Of a stretch of 64,000 nt of DNA, positions 16,655-25,774 are shown in pieces. The notes beneath the pieces were generated by a model. The model did not search any database. It was not told the origin of the DNA and saw nothing but the letters and a program-made list of their open reading frames with translations. The DNA lies in assembly GCA_016707075.1 (NCBI GenBank), contig JADJII010000004.1:124001-188000 (forward strand), written 5' to 3'. Position 1 is the stretch's first letter; the number at the start of each line of letters is the position of its first letter. The DNA is from Egaibacter danicus. GTDB lineage: Bacteria > Pseudomonadota > Gammaproteobacteria > Burkholderiales > Burkholderiaceae_C. Made by a program: the position numbers and the translations under genes.

Positions 16655-19216
16655 GTGGACATCGATCCAGACGAATCCGGGCCACTGAACCCCGAGGCAC
16701 GGGAAGTCGTCCAGCGCTCGGAGCAAATGCTGGGCGTGCTCTTTGCCGGCAGCCCGATGGCCATCGGGATCAGCCGGCGCGATGACGGCATGCTCGTGGA
16801 TGTCAATGAGGAGTGGGCCCGGCTGACGGGCTATTCCCGGGAAGAGGCTGTGGGCCGTACCGTGACGGAGCTGGGCATTTGGGAAGATGGTGCCGCCCGG
16901 GAGCGGGCCTGGAGCCAGCTCTCGGATACCGGCCGTGCCCGGAATGTGGAAATAATTTTCAGGCCAACAAACGGTGAACGACGCGAAGTGGTGCTCGATG
17001 CCTCGCAAATCCGGATTGGTGGCGAGGATTATCTGGTGGTTTACCACACGGATGTGACCCGCCAGCGAGAAGCCCAGATGGCTTTGCGCTCCGGCGAAGA
17101 GGCCCTCCAGCTGGCCAATCGTCAACTCCATCAGCAGGTGGAACTGTTCAAGGGCATGGAGAGCCTGGCCAGCGTGGGGCATTGGGTGGCCGATCCCAAT
17201 GCCCACGGGATCATGTGGTCAAGTGGCCTGTATGCGCTGGCCGGGTTGACGCCCGGCAGTGTTTCCGATGCGGAGGCCGGGCGCTCCCGCATCCTCGAGG
17301 AAGACATGCCCAGCTTTCTGGAAGCGCGTCAAAAAGTGGACGGCGCCATCGTGGAGTACCGCTGGAAACATCCGGATGGCACCGTTCACTGGTTGCGCTC
17401 GCGCATGCGCAGGCAAAACACGGTCTCCGGTGTCACGGTTGATTTTGGTGTGGTGCAGGACATTACCAACGAGCGGGTGATGACGCTGGCACTGCAGGAA
17501 AAGCTGGATTTCATTCAGGCCATCACGGCGCGGACGCCCGGCGTGGTGTTCCAGATCCGGCGCCGGCCTGGTGGCGTGTTCGAAATCCCCTTCGTCAGCG
17601 ATGCCGTGAAGGACCTCTACGAGGTGACGCCCGAGTATTTTCTGGCCCATCCGGAGACCATCCTGCAGCGCCAGCACCCGGAAGACCTGCAAACCATGCT
17701 GCTTGCCCTGAAGGTGTCCGGCCAGATGATCACGCCCTGGCGACAGGAATACCGGCTCCAGTTCGGTGATGGTCGTGTGCGATGGGTACAGGGCGATGCC
17801 ATGCCGGAGCGTGAGGCGGATGGGTCGATCATGTGGACCGGCTATGTGGCCGAGATCACCGATCGCAAAAATGCGGAGCAGGAAATCCAGCGGCTGGCCT
17901 TTTATGACGCGCTGACGGGCTTGCCCAACCGGCGGTTATTGATGGACCGGCTGCAGCATGCCCTGGCTGTCAATGAACGTGAGCAGGTGTCTGGCGCACT
18001 GCTGTTCATCGACCTGGACAACTTCAAGGACCTGAACGACACGCTGGGCCATGACGTGGGGGATGTGCTGCTGAAGCAGGTGGGCGCGCGCATTGTCGAG
18101 AATGTCCGTGAGGTGGATACCGTTTCCCGTTTTGGCGGAGATGAATTCGTGGTCATGCTGGAAAAACTGGGGCCGTCGCCGTCAGAGGCTGCATCCCGTG
18201 TGGAAGCCATCGCCCGGAAAATTCTGGTGGCGCTCAATCACCCCTACGACATTGAAGGGCATGCGCACCACAGCACGCCCAGCATGGGCATTGCGATGTT
18301 CCACGACCAGGATACCAGTGTGGAAGAGTTGCTCAAGCGTGCTGATCTCGCCATGTACCAGGCCAAGGCCTCCGGGCGCAATACCCTGCGCTTTTTTGAC
18401 CCTGCCATGCAGGCGGTGGTGGCCAACCGCGCAGCAATGGAGTTTGATTTGAGGCAGGGCCTGCTGCGCAACGAGTTGCTGCTGCATTACCAGCCGGTTG
18501 TGAATGAGCTTGGCACCGCTATCGGCGCCGAGGCGCTGGTGCGCTGGCTGAGCCCGCAGCGCGGCATCATTTCGCCCGGGGAGTTCATCCCCCTGGCCGA
18601 GGAAACCGGCCTGATTCTGCCACTGGGCCAATGGGTGCTGGAGCAGGCCTGCGCGCAATTGATGGCCTGGTCGGCGCATCCGGATACCGCCCACCTCACG
18701 TTGTCGGTCAACGTGAGCGCCCGCCAGTTCCGCCAGCCTGAGTTTGCCAGCCAGATACTGCTGCTGTTGCAGGCTACGGGTGCGAACCCGGCGCGCCTGA
18801 AGCTGGAAATTACCGAGAGCCTGCTGGTCAGCGATGTGGATGATGCCATCCAGAAGATGACCGAATTGCGTGCCGTGGGCGTGCGGTTTGCACTGGATGA
18901 CTTTGGCACCGGCTATTCTTCACTGGCTTACCTGAAGCGCCTGCCGCTTGAGCAGCTCAAGATTGATCAGTCGTTTGTGCGGGATGTGCTGACCGACCCC
19001 AACGATGCGGCGATCGCTCAAACCGTACTCGCGCTGGGACAAAGCCTGGGGCTGACGGTGGTGGCTGAGGGCGTGGAAACCGAAGGCCAGCGCAATTTCC
19101 TGCTGCACCACGGGTGCAAGGTGTTTCAGGGGTATCTGTTTGGCCGGCCGGTTCCGCTGGATGAGCTTCATATGGAGCAGCACAAAGGCCCGCCCACCAG
19201 CGATTTTCACATCTAG
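16655..19216 (+). CDS. PAS-GGDEF-EAL cyclic-di-GMP enzyme
   Basis: Second cyclic-di-GMP protein, 853 residues, starting 12 bases after the previous stop at GTG 16655, so co-transcribed. Three PAS modules (about 25-150, 165-275, 280-405) lead to GGDEF (410-575, motif FGGDEFVVMLE) and EAL (590-835, motif GAEALVRW, DDFGTGYSSL). The catalytic halves are strongly similar to those of the upstream protein, including RSFVRDVLTDPNDAAIAQT-like stretches, which suggests a tandem duplication of the output part with different sensory inputs. Cytosolic; no membrane helices seen. Its stop is one base away from the stop of the convergent gene. Confidence 0.9.
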   Translation: MDIDPDESGPLNPEAREVVQRSEQMLGVLFAGSPMAIGISRRDDGMLVDVNEEWARLTGYSREEAVGRTVTELGIWEDGAARERAWSQLSDTGRARNVEIIFRPTNGERREVVLDASQIRIGGEDYLVVYHTDVTRQREAQMALRSGEEALQLANRQLHQQVELFKGMESLASVGHWVADPNAHGIMWSSGLYALAGLTPGSVSDAEAGRSRILEEDMPSFLEARQKVDGAIVEYRWKHPDGTVHWLRSRMRRQNTVSGVTVDFGVVQDITNERVMTLALQEKLDFIQAITARTPGVVFQIRRRPGGVFEIPFVSDAVKDLYEVTPEYFLAHPETILQRQHPEDLQTMLLALKVSGQMITPWRQEYRLQFGDGRVRWVQGDAMPEREADGSIMWTGYVAEITDRKNAEQEIQRLAFYDALTGLPNRRLLMDRLQHALAVNEREQVSGALLFIDLDNFKDLNDTLGHDVGDVLLKQVGARIVENVREVDTVSRFGGDEFVVMLEKLGPSPSEAASRVEAIARKILVALNHPYDIEGHAHHSTPSMGIAMFHDQDTSVEELLKRADLAMYQAKASGRNTLRFFDPAMQAVVANRAAMEFDLRQGLLRNELLLHYQPVVNELGTAIGAEALVRWLSPQRGIISPGEFIPLAEETGLILPLGQWVLEQACAQLMAWSAHPDTAHLTLSVNVSARQFRQPEFASQILLLLQATGANPARLKLEITESLLVSDVDDAIQKMTELRAVGVRFALDDFGTGYSSLAYLKRLPLEQLKIDQSFVRDVLTDPNDAAIAQTVLALGQSLGLTVVAEGVETEGQRNFLLHHGCKVFQGYLFGRPVPLDELHMEQHKGPPTSDFHI

Positions 19217-19217
19217 T

Positions 19218-20120
19218 CTAGAGCGGCGCGTCTTCTTCGGCTGTGCCTGCCTCCGGCGCGACGGAGGCCGTCGCCGCGTCAGCCTGACGCAGTGAGGCTT
19301 TTTCGCCGGCCGTTGCAAACTTGCTGTATTTACCCAGGATGGACACCAGCTGGCCGTAAATCTTGGGGTTGCCGGCCAGACACTCTTTTTGCTCCAGGAA
19401 GTCGGCATCACCCGTGAAGTTTCCTACCAGGCCACCGGCTTCGGTGATCAGCAGCGAACCGGCTGCCACGTCCCAGGGTTGCAGGCCGGTCTCGAAAAAA
19501 CCATCGGTGAAACCGGCCGCCACATAGGCCAGGTCCAGCGCGGCGGAGCCGGGGCGGCGCAGGCCGGCGGTGCGCTGCATCACGTCGCCCATCATCTTCA
19601 GGTAATTCTTGAAGTTGTCGCCCGGGCGGAACGGGAAGCCGGTGGAGATCAGGCAGTCCTTCAAATGGGTGCGTTTGGACACGCGCAGGCGCCGGTCATT
19701 CATGTAGGCGCCGCGACCTTTGGTGGCAGTGAAGAGGTCGTTGCGCGACGGGTCGTAGATGACCGCTTGCTCAATCTTGCCCTTGACGGCCAGTCCGATG
19801 CTGACGCAATAGACCGGCAGGCCGTGGATGAAATTGGTGGTGCCGTCCAGCGGATCGATGATCCAGACGAATTCGGAGTCTTTTGCGCCGTGCTCCTTGC
19901 CGGATTCTTCAGCATGGATGCCGTGGCCGGGGTATGCGGTGAGCAGGGTCTCGATGATCGCGTTCTCTGCAGCGTGGTCCACCTCGGTGACAAAGTCGTT
20001 GACCTGTTTCTGGGAAATGCGGACCGATTCCACGTCCAGCGCGGCGCGGTTGATGATGGAGCCAGCGGCGCGGGCGGCCTTGATGGCCACGTTGATCATG
20101 GGGTGCAGATTGGGCGACAT
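19218..20120 (-). CDS. suhB: inositol monophosphatase family protein (SuhB-like)
   Basis: Magnesium-dependent, lithium-sensitive phosphatase family protein of 300 residues. Metal-binding motifs are present: HAEESG near residue 70, DPLDGTTNFIHGLP near residue 90, and WDVAAGSLLITEAGG near residue 215. In proteobacteria this protein (SuhB) also takes part in rRNA antitermination. The last 35 residues are an alanine-rich tail beyond the usual end of the family. Convergent with the GGDEF-EAL gene; divergent from trmJ with 88 bases between the starts. Confidence 0.9.
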   Translation of the reverse strand: MSPNLHPMINVAIKAARAAGSIINRAALDVESVRISQKQVNDFVTEVDHAAENAIIETLLTAYPGHGIHAEESGKEHGAKDSEFVWIIDPLDGTTNFIHGLPVYCVSIGLAVKGKIEQAVIYDPSRNDLFTATKGRGAYMNDRRLRVSKRTHLKDCLISTGFPFRPGDNFKNYLKMMGDVMQRTAGLRRPGSAALDLAYVAAGFTDGFFETGLQPWDVAAGSLLITEAGGLVGNFTGDADFLEQKECLAGNPKIYGQLVSILGKYSKFATAGEKASLRQADAATASVAPEAGTAEEDAPL

Positions 20121-20208
20121 GGATTGTTGAATGAAGAACGGACGGGGCCGCCCGGCGATGCAGGCAGCGACAATAACGGCATTTTACCCGTACCGAGGGT
20201 TTCTCCCC

Positions 20209-21045
20209 ATGCTCACCCGCTTCATCCTGATCAACACCAGCCACGCCGGTAACGTGGGCGCCGCCGCGCGCGCCATGAAAACCATGGGCTTTGACGATAT
20301 GGTGCTGGTGGCGCCGCGCTGGGCCAATGTGCTGCGCCGGGAGGAAACCATCCAGCGGGCCAGTGGCGCGCTGGATGTGCTGGAGAAATGCCGCGTTGTC
20401 GACACGCTGGACGAGGCGCTGGATGGCATGACGCACCTGTGCGCCACCGCCATGACGCCGCGAGACTTTGGTCCGCCCACGGTCACGCCCCGTGAGCATT
20501 TCGATCTGCTATTAAAAAAAGAGCTATTCACGCATATTCCACGGGGCCTGGAGGCCGAAAATGCTGGTGAAACCGGCGCTTTTGCGAAACAGGGTGTAGC
20601 TTTCCTGTTTGGCTCCGAGCGCTTTGGCATGAGCAATGACGACGTCTACCGCTGCCACGCGTGTCTGAGCATTCCCAGCAACCCCGCGTTTGGTTCGCTG
20701 AATCTGGGGGCGGCACTGCAGGTGATCGCCTACGAATGGCGTCTGGCACTGGGCGGGTTTGCGGCTGCGCTGGCCCATGCGGAGCCCGTGCCGGTCATGG
20801 CCGATGCGCGTCAGGTGGCCGGCATGCTGGCGCACCTGGAAGAGTCGCTGGTGGCCATCGGTTTTCTCGACCCCGCCGCACCCAAAAAGCTGATGCCCCG
20901 ACTGAACCAGCTGTTCAACCGCGCCGGTGTCACGCCCGAAGAAATCCATATCCTGCGTGGCATTGCCAAGGCCATGGCCCAGGCAGCGGGGGCGGTTGAC
21001 AAAGCCAAAACCGCGTTGCCAATGGATGAATCCCCAAAAGGCTAG
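20209..21045 (+). CDS. trmJ: tRNA (cytidine/uridine-2'-O)-methyltransferase TrmJ
   Basis: SPOUT-family RNA methyltransferase of the TrmJ group, which 2'-O-methylates position 32 of tRNAs. The N-terminus FILINTSHAGNVGAAARAM and the knot motifs LFGSERFGMSNDD and NPAFGSLNLGAALQV are typical; a C-terminal helical extension completes 278 residues. Start ATG 20209 (MLTRFIL); earlier in-frame codons overlap the leader of the divergent gene. A dispersed-repeat copy (20506-20565) encodes the surface loop LLLKKELFTHIPRG in frame. Followed nine bases later by cysE, probably one operon. Confidence 0.92.
   Translation: MLTRFILINTSHAGNVGAAARAMKTMGFDDMVLVAPRWANVLRREETIQRASGALDVLEKCRVVDTLDEALDGMTHLCATAMTPRDFGPPTVTPREHFDLLLKKELFTHIPRGLEAENAGETGAFAKQGVAFLFGSERFGMSNDDVYRCHACLSIPSNPAFGSLNLGAALQVIAYEWRLALGGFAAALAHAEPVPVMADARQVAGMLAHLEESLVAIGFLDPAAPKKLMPRLNQLFNRAGVTPEEIHILRGIAKAMAQAAGAVDKAKTALPMDESPKG
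20506..20565 (+). repeat. dispersed ~66-bp repeat, copy 5 (in frame inside trmJ)
   Basis: Reads CTGCTATTAAAAAAAGAGCT, ATTCACGCATATTCCACG, GGCC, GAGGCCGAAAATGC. It shows the CACGCATATTCCAC core of the family and is in frame. Confidence 0.7.
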
Positions 21046-21054
21046 ACTACCGCC

Positions 21055-21669
21055 ATGTTTTCCCGCCTCCGTTCCGACATCCAGTGCATCCTTGACCGCG
21101 ACCCTGCCGCGCGCACCACGTGGGAGGTGCTGACGTGTTACCCGGGGCTGCACGCGCTGGTGCTGCATCGGCGCGCGCACTGGTTCTGGAACCACGGCTT
21201 CAAATGGCTGGGGCGTTTTGTGTCGCATGTGGCGCGCGGGTTCACCGGCATTGAAATCCACCCCGGCGCCAAGATCGGCCAAAACGTGTTTTTCGACCAT
21301 GCCATGGGCGTGGTGGTGGGCGAAACCGCCGAAATCGGCGACGGCTGCACCATTTACCAGGGCGTCACGCTGGGCGGCACCTCGCTGTACAAAGGCGCCA
21401 AGCGGCACCCCACGCTGGGCAAAAACGTGGTGGTCAGCGCCGGGGCCAAGGTGCTGGGCGGTTTTGTGGTGGGCGATGGCGCCAAGATCGGCTCCAACGC
21501 CGTGGTCATCAAACCCGTGCCGGCGGGCGCCACGGCCGTGGGCATACCGGCGCGCATCATCCCGTCCAAAACCGGGGAGAGCGCCGACGTCACCACACCG
21601 AGCCCAAGTTCAGCGCCTACGGCATCACCCAGGAAGACGACCCCGTCAGCCAGGCCCTGCGCACGCTGA
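21055..21669 (+). CDS. cysE: serine O-acetyltransferase (C-terminal frameshift)
   Basis: First step of cysteine synthesis: serine plus acetyl-CoA to O-acetylserine. The catalytic core is intact: an N-terminal helical part, then the left-handed beta-helix with FDHAMGVVVGETAEIGDG, YQGVTLGGTSLYKGAKRHP and the hexapeptide turns to GIPARII. Near 21575-21598 the frame changes: this frame ends at 21669 with an unrelated tail, while the expected continuation HHTEPKFSAYGITQEDDP runs in another frame to TAG at 21827. One missing base explains it. The tail normally carries the part that binds cysteine or CysK, so a truly shifted protein might be deregulated. Sequencing error is equally possible. Confidence 0.88.
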   Translation: MFSRLRSDIQCILDRDPAARTTWEVLTCYPGLHALVLHRRAHWFWNHGFKWLGRFVSHVARGFTGIEIHPGAKIGQNVFFDHAMGVVVGETAEIGDGCTIYQGVTLGGTSLYKGAKRHPTLGKNVVVSAGAKVLGGFVVGDGAKIGSNAVVIKPVPAGATAVGIPARIIPSKTGESADVTTPSPSSAPTASPRKTTPSARPCAR

Positions 21670-21827
21670 TCGACTCGGCCGGCAGCCAGGAGCACCAGAT
21701 CGCGCTGCTGTGGCAGGCGATTGAAAAGCTGTCCGCCAACCGCGCGGCGACCGATTGCGTGCCGGGCGATGCGGCGCGCAATGAGGTGTTTGAGGCGGAG
21801 AAGCTGAATCAGCTGGTGGGGAAATAG

Positions 21828-23122
21828 CGGCCAGGGGCACACGCTAGTTCCAGATTGAATCTTGCAGCTTGCGGGGTTCGGCGCTATTTTCAATGGAGCA
21901 AACTATTCAAGTGGGGTACATCATCGTTGTGAACAGGCCGTTTAAAGGTTTGGCGTAAAACCGAGCTGCGGACTCAAACTCCGAGGATGAATGGCTGGCC
22001 ACAGCTGTGATGCAACGTTTCTCGGGCCGCCAACGTCAAGGTGGTGCCAGATGCCGCTCCATGCGTGAGTGTTCCTGCGGGTGCTCAGAACTCGGTGTCT
22101 CAAAGGGCGGCCCTATCGAAATGTCTTCATGCTCAGGCGGCGATAAGCTCGCGGGGAGCTCCACCTGGCGAGTAGTTGACCCTGGTGCCGCCGGGTGCCG
22201 GCAACCTGGTCACGAATTCAGGCAGCTCTGGCGCATGATCTCAGTGGTGTTGAAACACCCGGGCATGAAGTCATCTGGGCTTCATGCCGGCTTAGCGGAG
22301 GAGTCGTGGAGTCAAGCGGTGTTGGGCAACAAAGGTCTCGGCATCTTTCCGGATGTGGCAACAGAATCAGGCTCACGAAGTCATGCCATCAGGGCGAAGA
22401 GTTCCACTCGGCCGGAGGGGGCCCGGCTGGTGGTAGCATAGTCGCTTTCTCTGGGCAACGAAAAGTAGCAGCGATGTGCTTTCAATAGCATTTCACTGTG
22501 CGAAGGTATCCCAACCAGCAAAAAAACGGCGTGCGCTACAAATGCCCGTCAGAGCATCTTGCGCCGCCATGCGTATCCCCCGAATAGTGATTGAAGATGA
22601 GGACAATCGTGCAGCACCCTTCCACAGATGGCTGCGGCCTTTCTTAGCATGGGCACCTCGCTGGTGTTCCTCGATCGGATGTTGCCCGAATCAGCCTTTT
22701 TCTGCTGGCGCTCAGATGAGCTTGAAGCCGCCCCTACTCAAGATGTGCAGCTTCCTGGTGCAGAGTTGTGCTGGAAACACCTGGCTGGGTTTGATTCTTG
22801 GATTCATCAGGTAAAGTGAATATGCGCTTATGCCTCGCGCGGGGGGCAGCTATGCGTGGGTAGCTCTCAGTAGGGCGGCGTATCAGATAGCAATCCGTTG
22901 AAAGGTATTTCCCCAACCCCGATGACCACCTCCGCAGGCGTGGCGGGCCCTGGCTGCGACGCGGGCCTCGGCAAGCTTGTTCGCGGTTGCCACAGAATCT
23001 GCGCGTCAAACCCGGCGTTAACGCAGTGATCTAATAACCCAAGAAGCAGCCGCCCGCGAGATGCGCAGTGGACACGACGCGGACGCCCGGCGCGCTCGCC
23101 AACCAAAACCAACGGGTAAAAG
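21828..23122. other. 1.3-kb stretch without a recognisable gene
   Basis: Between the cysE tail and the mogA 3' end I find only short, unconvincing frames on both strands (for example 22007-22441 and 22628-22819 on plus, neither with a ribosome-binding site, recognisable domain or typical codon use). Composition is more even than in the neighbouring genes. It may hold remnants of decayed genes, but I cannot name any. No RNA gene, transposase or terminator was recognised. Confidence 0.5.
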
Positions 23123-23192
23123 TGCTACAAATTCAGTAGCTGCTCACGCATATCCCACAAGGGCTAAGGCCCGATTTGATGCCCTAAATGGC
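23123..23192 (+). repeat. dispersed ~66-bp repeat, copy 6 (3' end of mogA)
   Basis: Reads TGCTACAAATTCAGTAGCTG, CTCACGCATATCCCACAAGG, GCTAAGGCCCGATTTGATGC, CCTAAA: an almost complete consensus copy. On the minus strand it supplies the expected TAG stop of mogA at 23186-23184. Confidence 0.8.
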
Positions 23193-23716
23193 CGATTTAG
23201 GCACCCGGATGGCGCTCTTCGGCCGAAACGCCTTGCAGACCTCGTCCTCAGGCCTTCCAGCGTTTCGGCAATGGCCTTGGGCTGGCCGGGCAGGTTGATG
23301 ATCAGGCTCTTGCCCCGGATCACCGCCACCTGGCGCGACAGGATGGCGGTGGGCACGAATTTCAGGCTGATCTGGCGCATCTGCTCGCCAAAGCCGGGCA
23401 TTTCCTTGTGCGCCACGGCCAGCGTGGCCTCGGGCGTCACGTCGCGCAGGGCCGGGCCGGTGCCGCCGGTGGTCAGCACCAGCGAGCAGCCGGCGTCCAC
23501 CAGCGCGACCAGCGCGGCGCTGATGCCGGCCTGTTCGTCGGGGATCAGGCGGGCCTCGAACGTGATGGGGTTTTTCAGCGCTTTGGTGAGCCAGTCTTTC
23601 AGGGCGGGCAGGCCCTTGTCTTCGTACACGCCGCTGGAGGCGCGGTCGCTGATGGACACGATGCCGATGCGCACCGGGTCAAAGACTGAAACAGGGGTAT
23701 TCATGGCTTGTGTCAT
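23184..23716 (-). pseudogene. mogA: molybdopterin adenylyltransferase with internal deletion
   Basis: MogA adenylylates molybdopterin during molybdenum-cofactor assembly, needed for nitrate reductase. The first 155 or so codons are normal (IGIVSISDRASSGVYEDKG, LVLTTGGTGPALRDVTPEA, INLPGQPKAIAETLEGL). Immediately after ETLEGL the frame becomes meaningless and runs to 23144. In another frame the authentic C-terminus DEVCKAFRPKSAIRVPKSAI followed by TAG (23184) is still readable. About 30 residues between the two parts are missing, at a junction near 23240-23255. So there is a deletion of roughly 90-100 bases plus a shift. The start at 23716 overlaps the darP stop. Confidence 0.8.
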
Positions 23717-24360
23717 GGCCGGTAAGGGATGTCGTCAGCGGGGTCGTCAATCGCCGCGTTTTCGGGCGACAACTGCTCACGCACGATCTGGAAAATATCG
23801 CGGTACGCCCGGCCATGGCGCGGGGCTGCGCCGGGTTTTTCGGGCTTGGCGTCCTTGCGGGCCTGGCGGATCAGCGCACGAAGCTGCTGCGAATCCGTGC
23901 GCGGGCACTTGATGATCCACTCGCCAAAAGCGTCTTCTTCGGCAATCAGCCGGTCGCGCCAGGTTTCGCTCAGGTGCAGGGCGAGTTTTTCGCTGGCCGA
24001 GCCGTTTTGCTGCTCGTTCAGGGCGTCACGCACGGCATCCAGCTGCTCCGGCTCCAGCTGGCGCATCAACTTGCCGATGAACTGCATCTGGCGGCGCTTG
24101 CCCTCAAAGTTGGTGATGCGTTTGGCCTCTGCAATGGCCTCGGAAAGTTTCTCCGGCAGGGCGGCGCGAGTCAACAGGTCCGCACGCAGGTCCAGCAGGG
24201 CGACCCCCAGCTTTTGCAGCTCGTCGCTCTCTTTTTTCAGGTCGGTGCGGCTTTGCTCGTCGGTACCTTTGAGCTCGCGTTTGAGCTCCAGATCAAGCTC
24301 GCTGCCTTCGGCAACAAACTGTCCGCGGACGAAGTAGCCTTTTTTGAGTTTTCGGGTCAT
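23713..24360 (-). CDS. darP: ribosome-associated protein DarP/YjgA (DUF615)
   Basis: Highly charged protein of 215 residues of the YjgA/DUF615 family, which acts in late assembly of the large ribosomal subunit in Escherichia coli. Typical landmarks are SRTDLKKESDELQKLG, KRITNFEGKRRQMQFIGKLM and the C-terminal HGRAYRDIFQIVRE. Start ATG 24360 (MTRKLKKGYF); the open frame continues upstream to 24681 but that part overlaps the divergent pmbA gene. Overlaps mogA by ATGA. Confidence 0.88.
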   Translation of the reverse strand: MTRKLKKGYFVRGQFVAEGSELDLELKRELKGTDEQSRTDLKKESDELQKLGVALLDLRADLLTRAALPEKLSEAIAEAKRITNFEGKRRQMQFIGKLMRQLEPEQLDAVRDALNEQQNGSASEKLALHLSETWRDRLIAEEDAFGEWIIKCPRTDSQQLRALIRQARKDAKPEKPGAAPRHGRAYRDIFQIVREQLSPENAAIDDPADDIPYRP

Positions 24361-24411
24361 TACGGGGGCAGGTGAGGCGGGTGGGAACAGCCAAGTATCA
24401 TAGCCGTCCGT

Positions 24412-25611
24412 ATGAAGAAACCCAACACCTCTCCCCAAGCCACTCCTGCAGCCTCCGCGAAAGCGGCTTCGCGCGCTGACAGCGGCTTCAGCTACAGCCG
24501 TCCGTTCTTTGAAGACCTGGTGGATACCGCGCTGAAACACGCCAAAAAACTGGGGGCCACCGATGCCGCAGCCGAGGCCTCGGAAGGTTGTGGCTTGAGC
24601 GTTTCCGTGCGCAAGGGCGAGCTGGAGAACGTGGAGCGCAACCGCGACAAGTCGCTGGGCGTCACGGTTTACGTGGGCCAACGCCGCGGCAACGCCAGCA
24701 CGTCAGATTTTTCCAGAGCCGCCATCGAGCAGACCGTGCAGGCCGCCTACGACATTGCCCGCTTCACCGCCGAAGACCCGTTTGCGGCGCTGCCGGATGC
24801 GGCAGATATCGCGATGCCCGCCGAGCAGCGCACCGATCTCGATTTGTTTTACCCCTGGGCCGTTACCAGCGAGCAGGCTGCCGAACTGGCCATGGCCTGC
24901 GAGGCGGCTGCGTTGCAGACCGACAAACGCATCACCAACAGCGAAGGTGCTGGCGTGTCGGCGCAACAGTCGCATTTTTTCAGCGCACACACATCGGGTT
25001 TCCGCGGCGGATACGCCAGCTCGCGGCACTCGATGTCGGTGTCGCCATCGCCTCCAGCCCCGGGCCAGGACATGCAGCGCGACGCCTGGTACAGCTCCAT
25101 GCGCAACGCCGAAGAACTGGCCTCGCCCCAAGCCATTGGCCGCTACGCCGCCGAGCGGGCGCTGAGCCGCCTGAAATCCCGCAAGATTGCAACGACCGAG
25201 TGTGCGGTGCTGTTTGAGTCGCCCCTGGCCGCCGGCTTGCTGGGCAGCTTTGTGCAGGCCATCAGTGGCGGCGCGCTGTACCGCAAGAGTTCGTTCCTGC
25301 TCGATTCGCTGGGCAAGCAGGTGCTCCCCAAACATATTGATATTGCGGAAGACCCGTTCATCAAACGCGGCAAGGGCAGCTCGCCGTTTGACGAAGAAGG
25401 CGTGAAAGTCCAGGCCCGCCAGGTAGTGGAAGCCGGGCGGGTTCAGGGTTACTTCCTGAGCAGCTACTCGGCCCGCAAGCTGGGCATGAAGACCACCGGC
25501 AACGCCGGCGGCTCGCACAACCTGGTGCTGACATCGCGCCGCACCAAAAAAGGCGACGATCTGGACGCCATGCTGAAAAAGCTGGCACCGGCCTGTTTGT
25601 CACCGAGCTGA
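24412..25611 (+). CDS. pmbA: metalloprotease PmbA/TldE (C-terminal frameshift)
   Basis: Regulatory subunit of the TldD-TldE protease, which processes small peptides such as microcins and antitoxins. Characteristic stretches include SVSVRKGELENVERNRDKSLG, DLFYPWAVTSEQA and GYFLSSYSARKLGMKTTGNAGG. After DAMLKKL, near 25582-25586, the frame shifts: this frame ends PACLSPS at 25611, whereas the family continuation GTGLFVTELMGSGVNYVTGD and GYWVE-like FWVEKGRIAFPVEEITIAGN follows in the next frame to about 25833 (SRMKVA). One missing G in GGCACC accounts for it. The second frame then lacks its stop and runs into the antisense of yqeY, see findings. Confidence 0.88.
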   Translation: MKKPNTSPQATPAASAKAASRADSGFSYSRPFFEDLVDTALKHAKKLGATDAAAEASEGCGLSVSVRKGELENVERNRDKSLGVTVYVGQRRGNASTSDFSRAAIEQTVQAAYDIARFTAEDPFAALPDAADIAMPAEQRTDLDLFYPWAVTSEQAAELAMACEAAALQTDKRITNSEGAGVSAQQSHFFSAHTSGFRGGYASSRHSMSVSPSPPAPGQDMQRDAWYSSMRNAEELASPQAIGRYAAERALSRLKSRKIATTECAVLFESPLAAGLLGSFVQAISGGALYRKSSFLLDSLGKQVLPKHIDIAEDPFIKRGKGSSPFDEEGVKVQARQVVEAGRVQGYFLSSYSARKLGMKTTGNAGGSHNLVLTSRRTKKGDDLDAMLKKLAPACLSPS

Positions 25612-25774
25612 TGGGCAGCGGCGTGAACTATGTAACCGGTGACTACTCACGCGGCGCCAGCGGCTTCTGGGTGGAAAAAGGCCGCATTGCTTTTCCGGTG
25701 GAGGAAATCACCATCGCCGGGAACATGAAGGACATGCTCAAGGGCATTGTGGCGGTGGGTTCCGACACCTACAA

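Noticed and set aside
22007..22819. Small genes in the cysE-mogA gap
   Set aside because: Frames at 22007-22441, 22195-22488 and 22628-22819 overlap each other, lack ribosome-binding sites and show no family motif.
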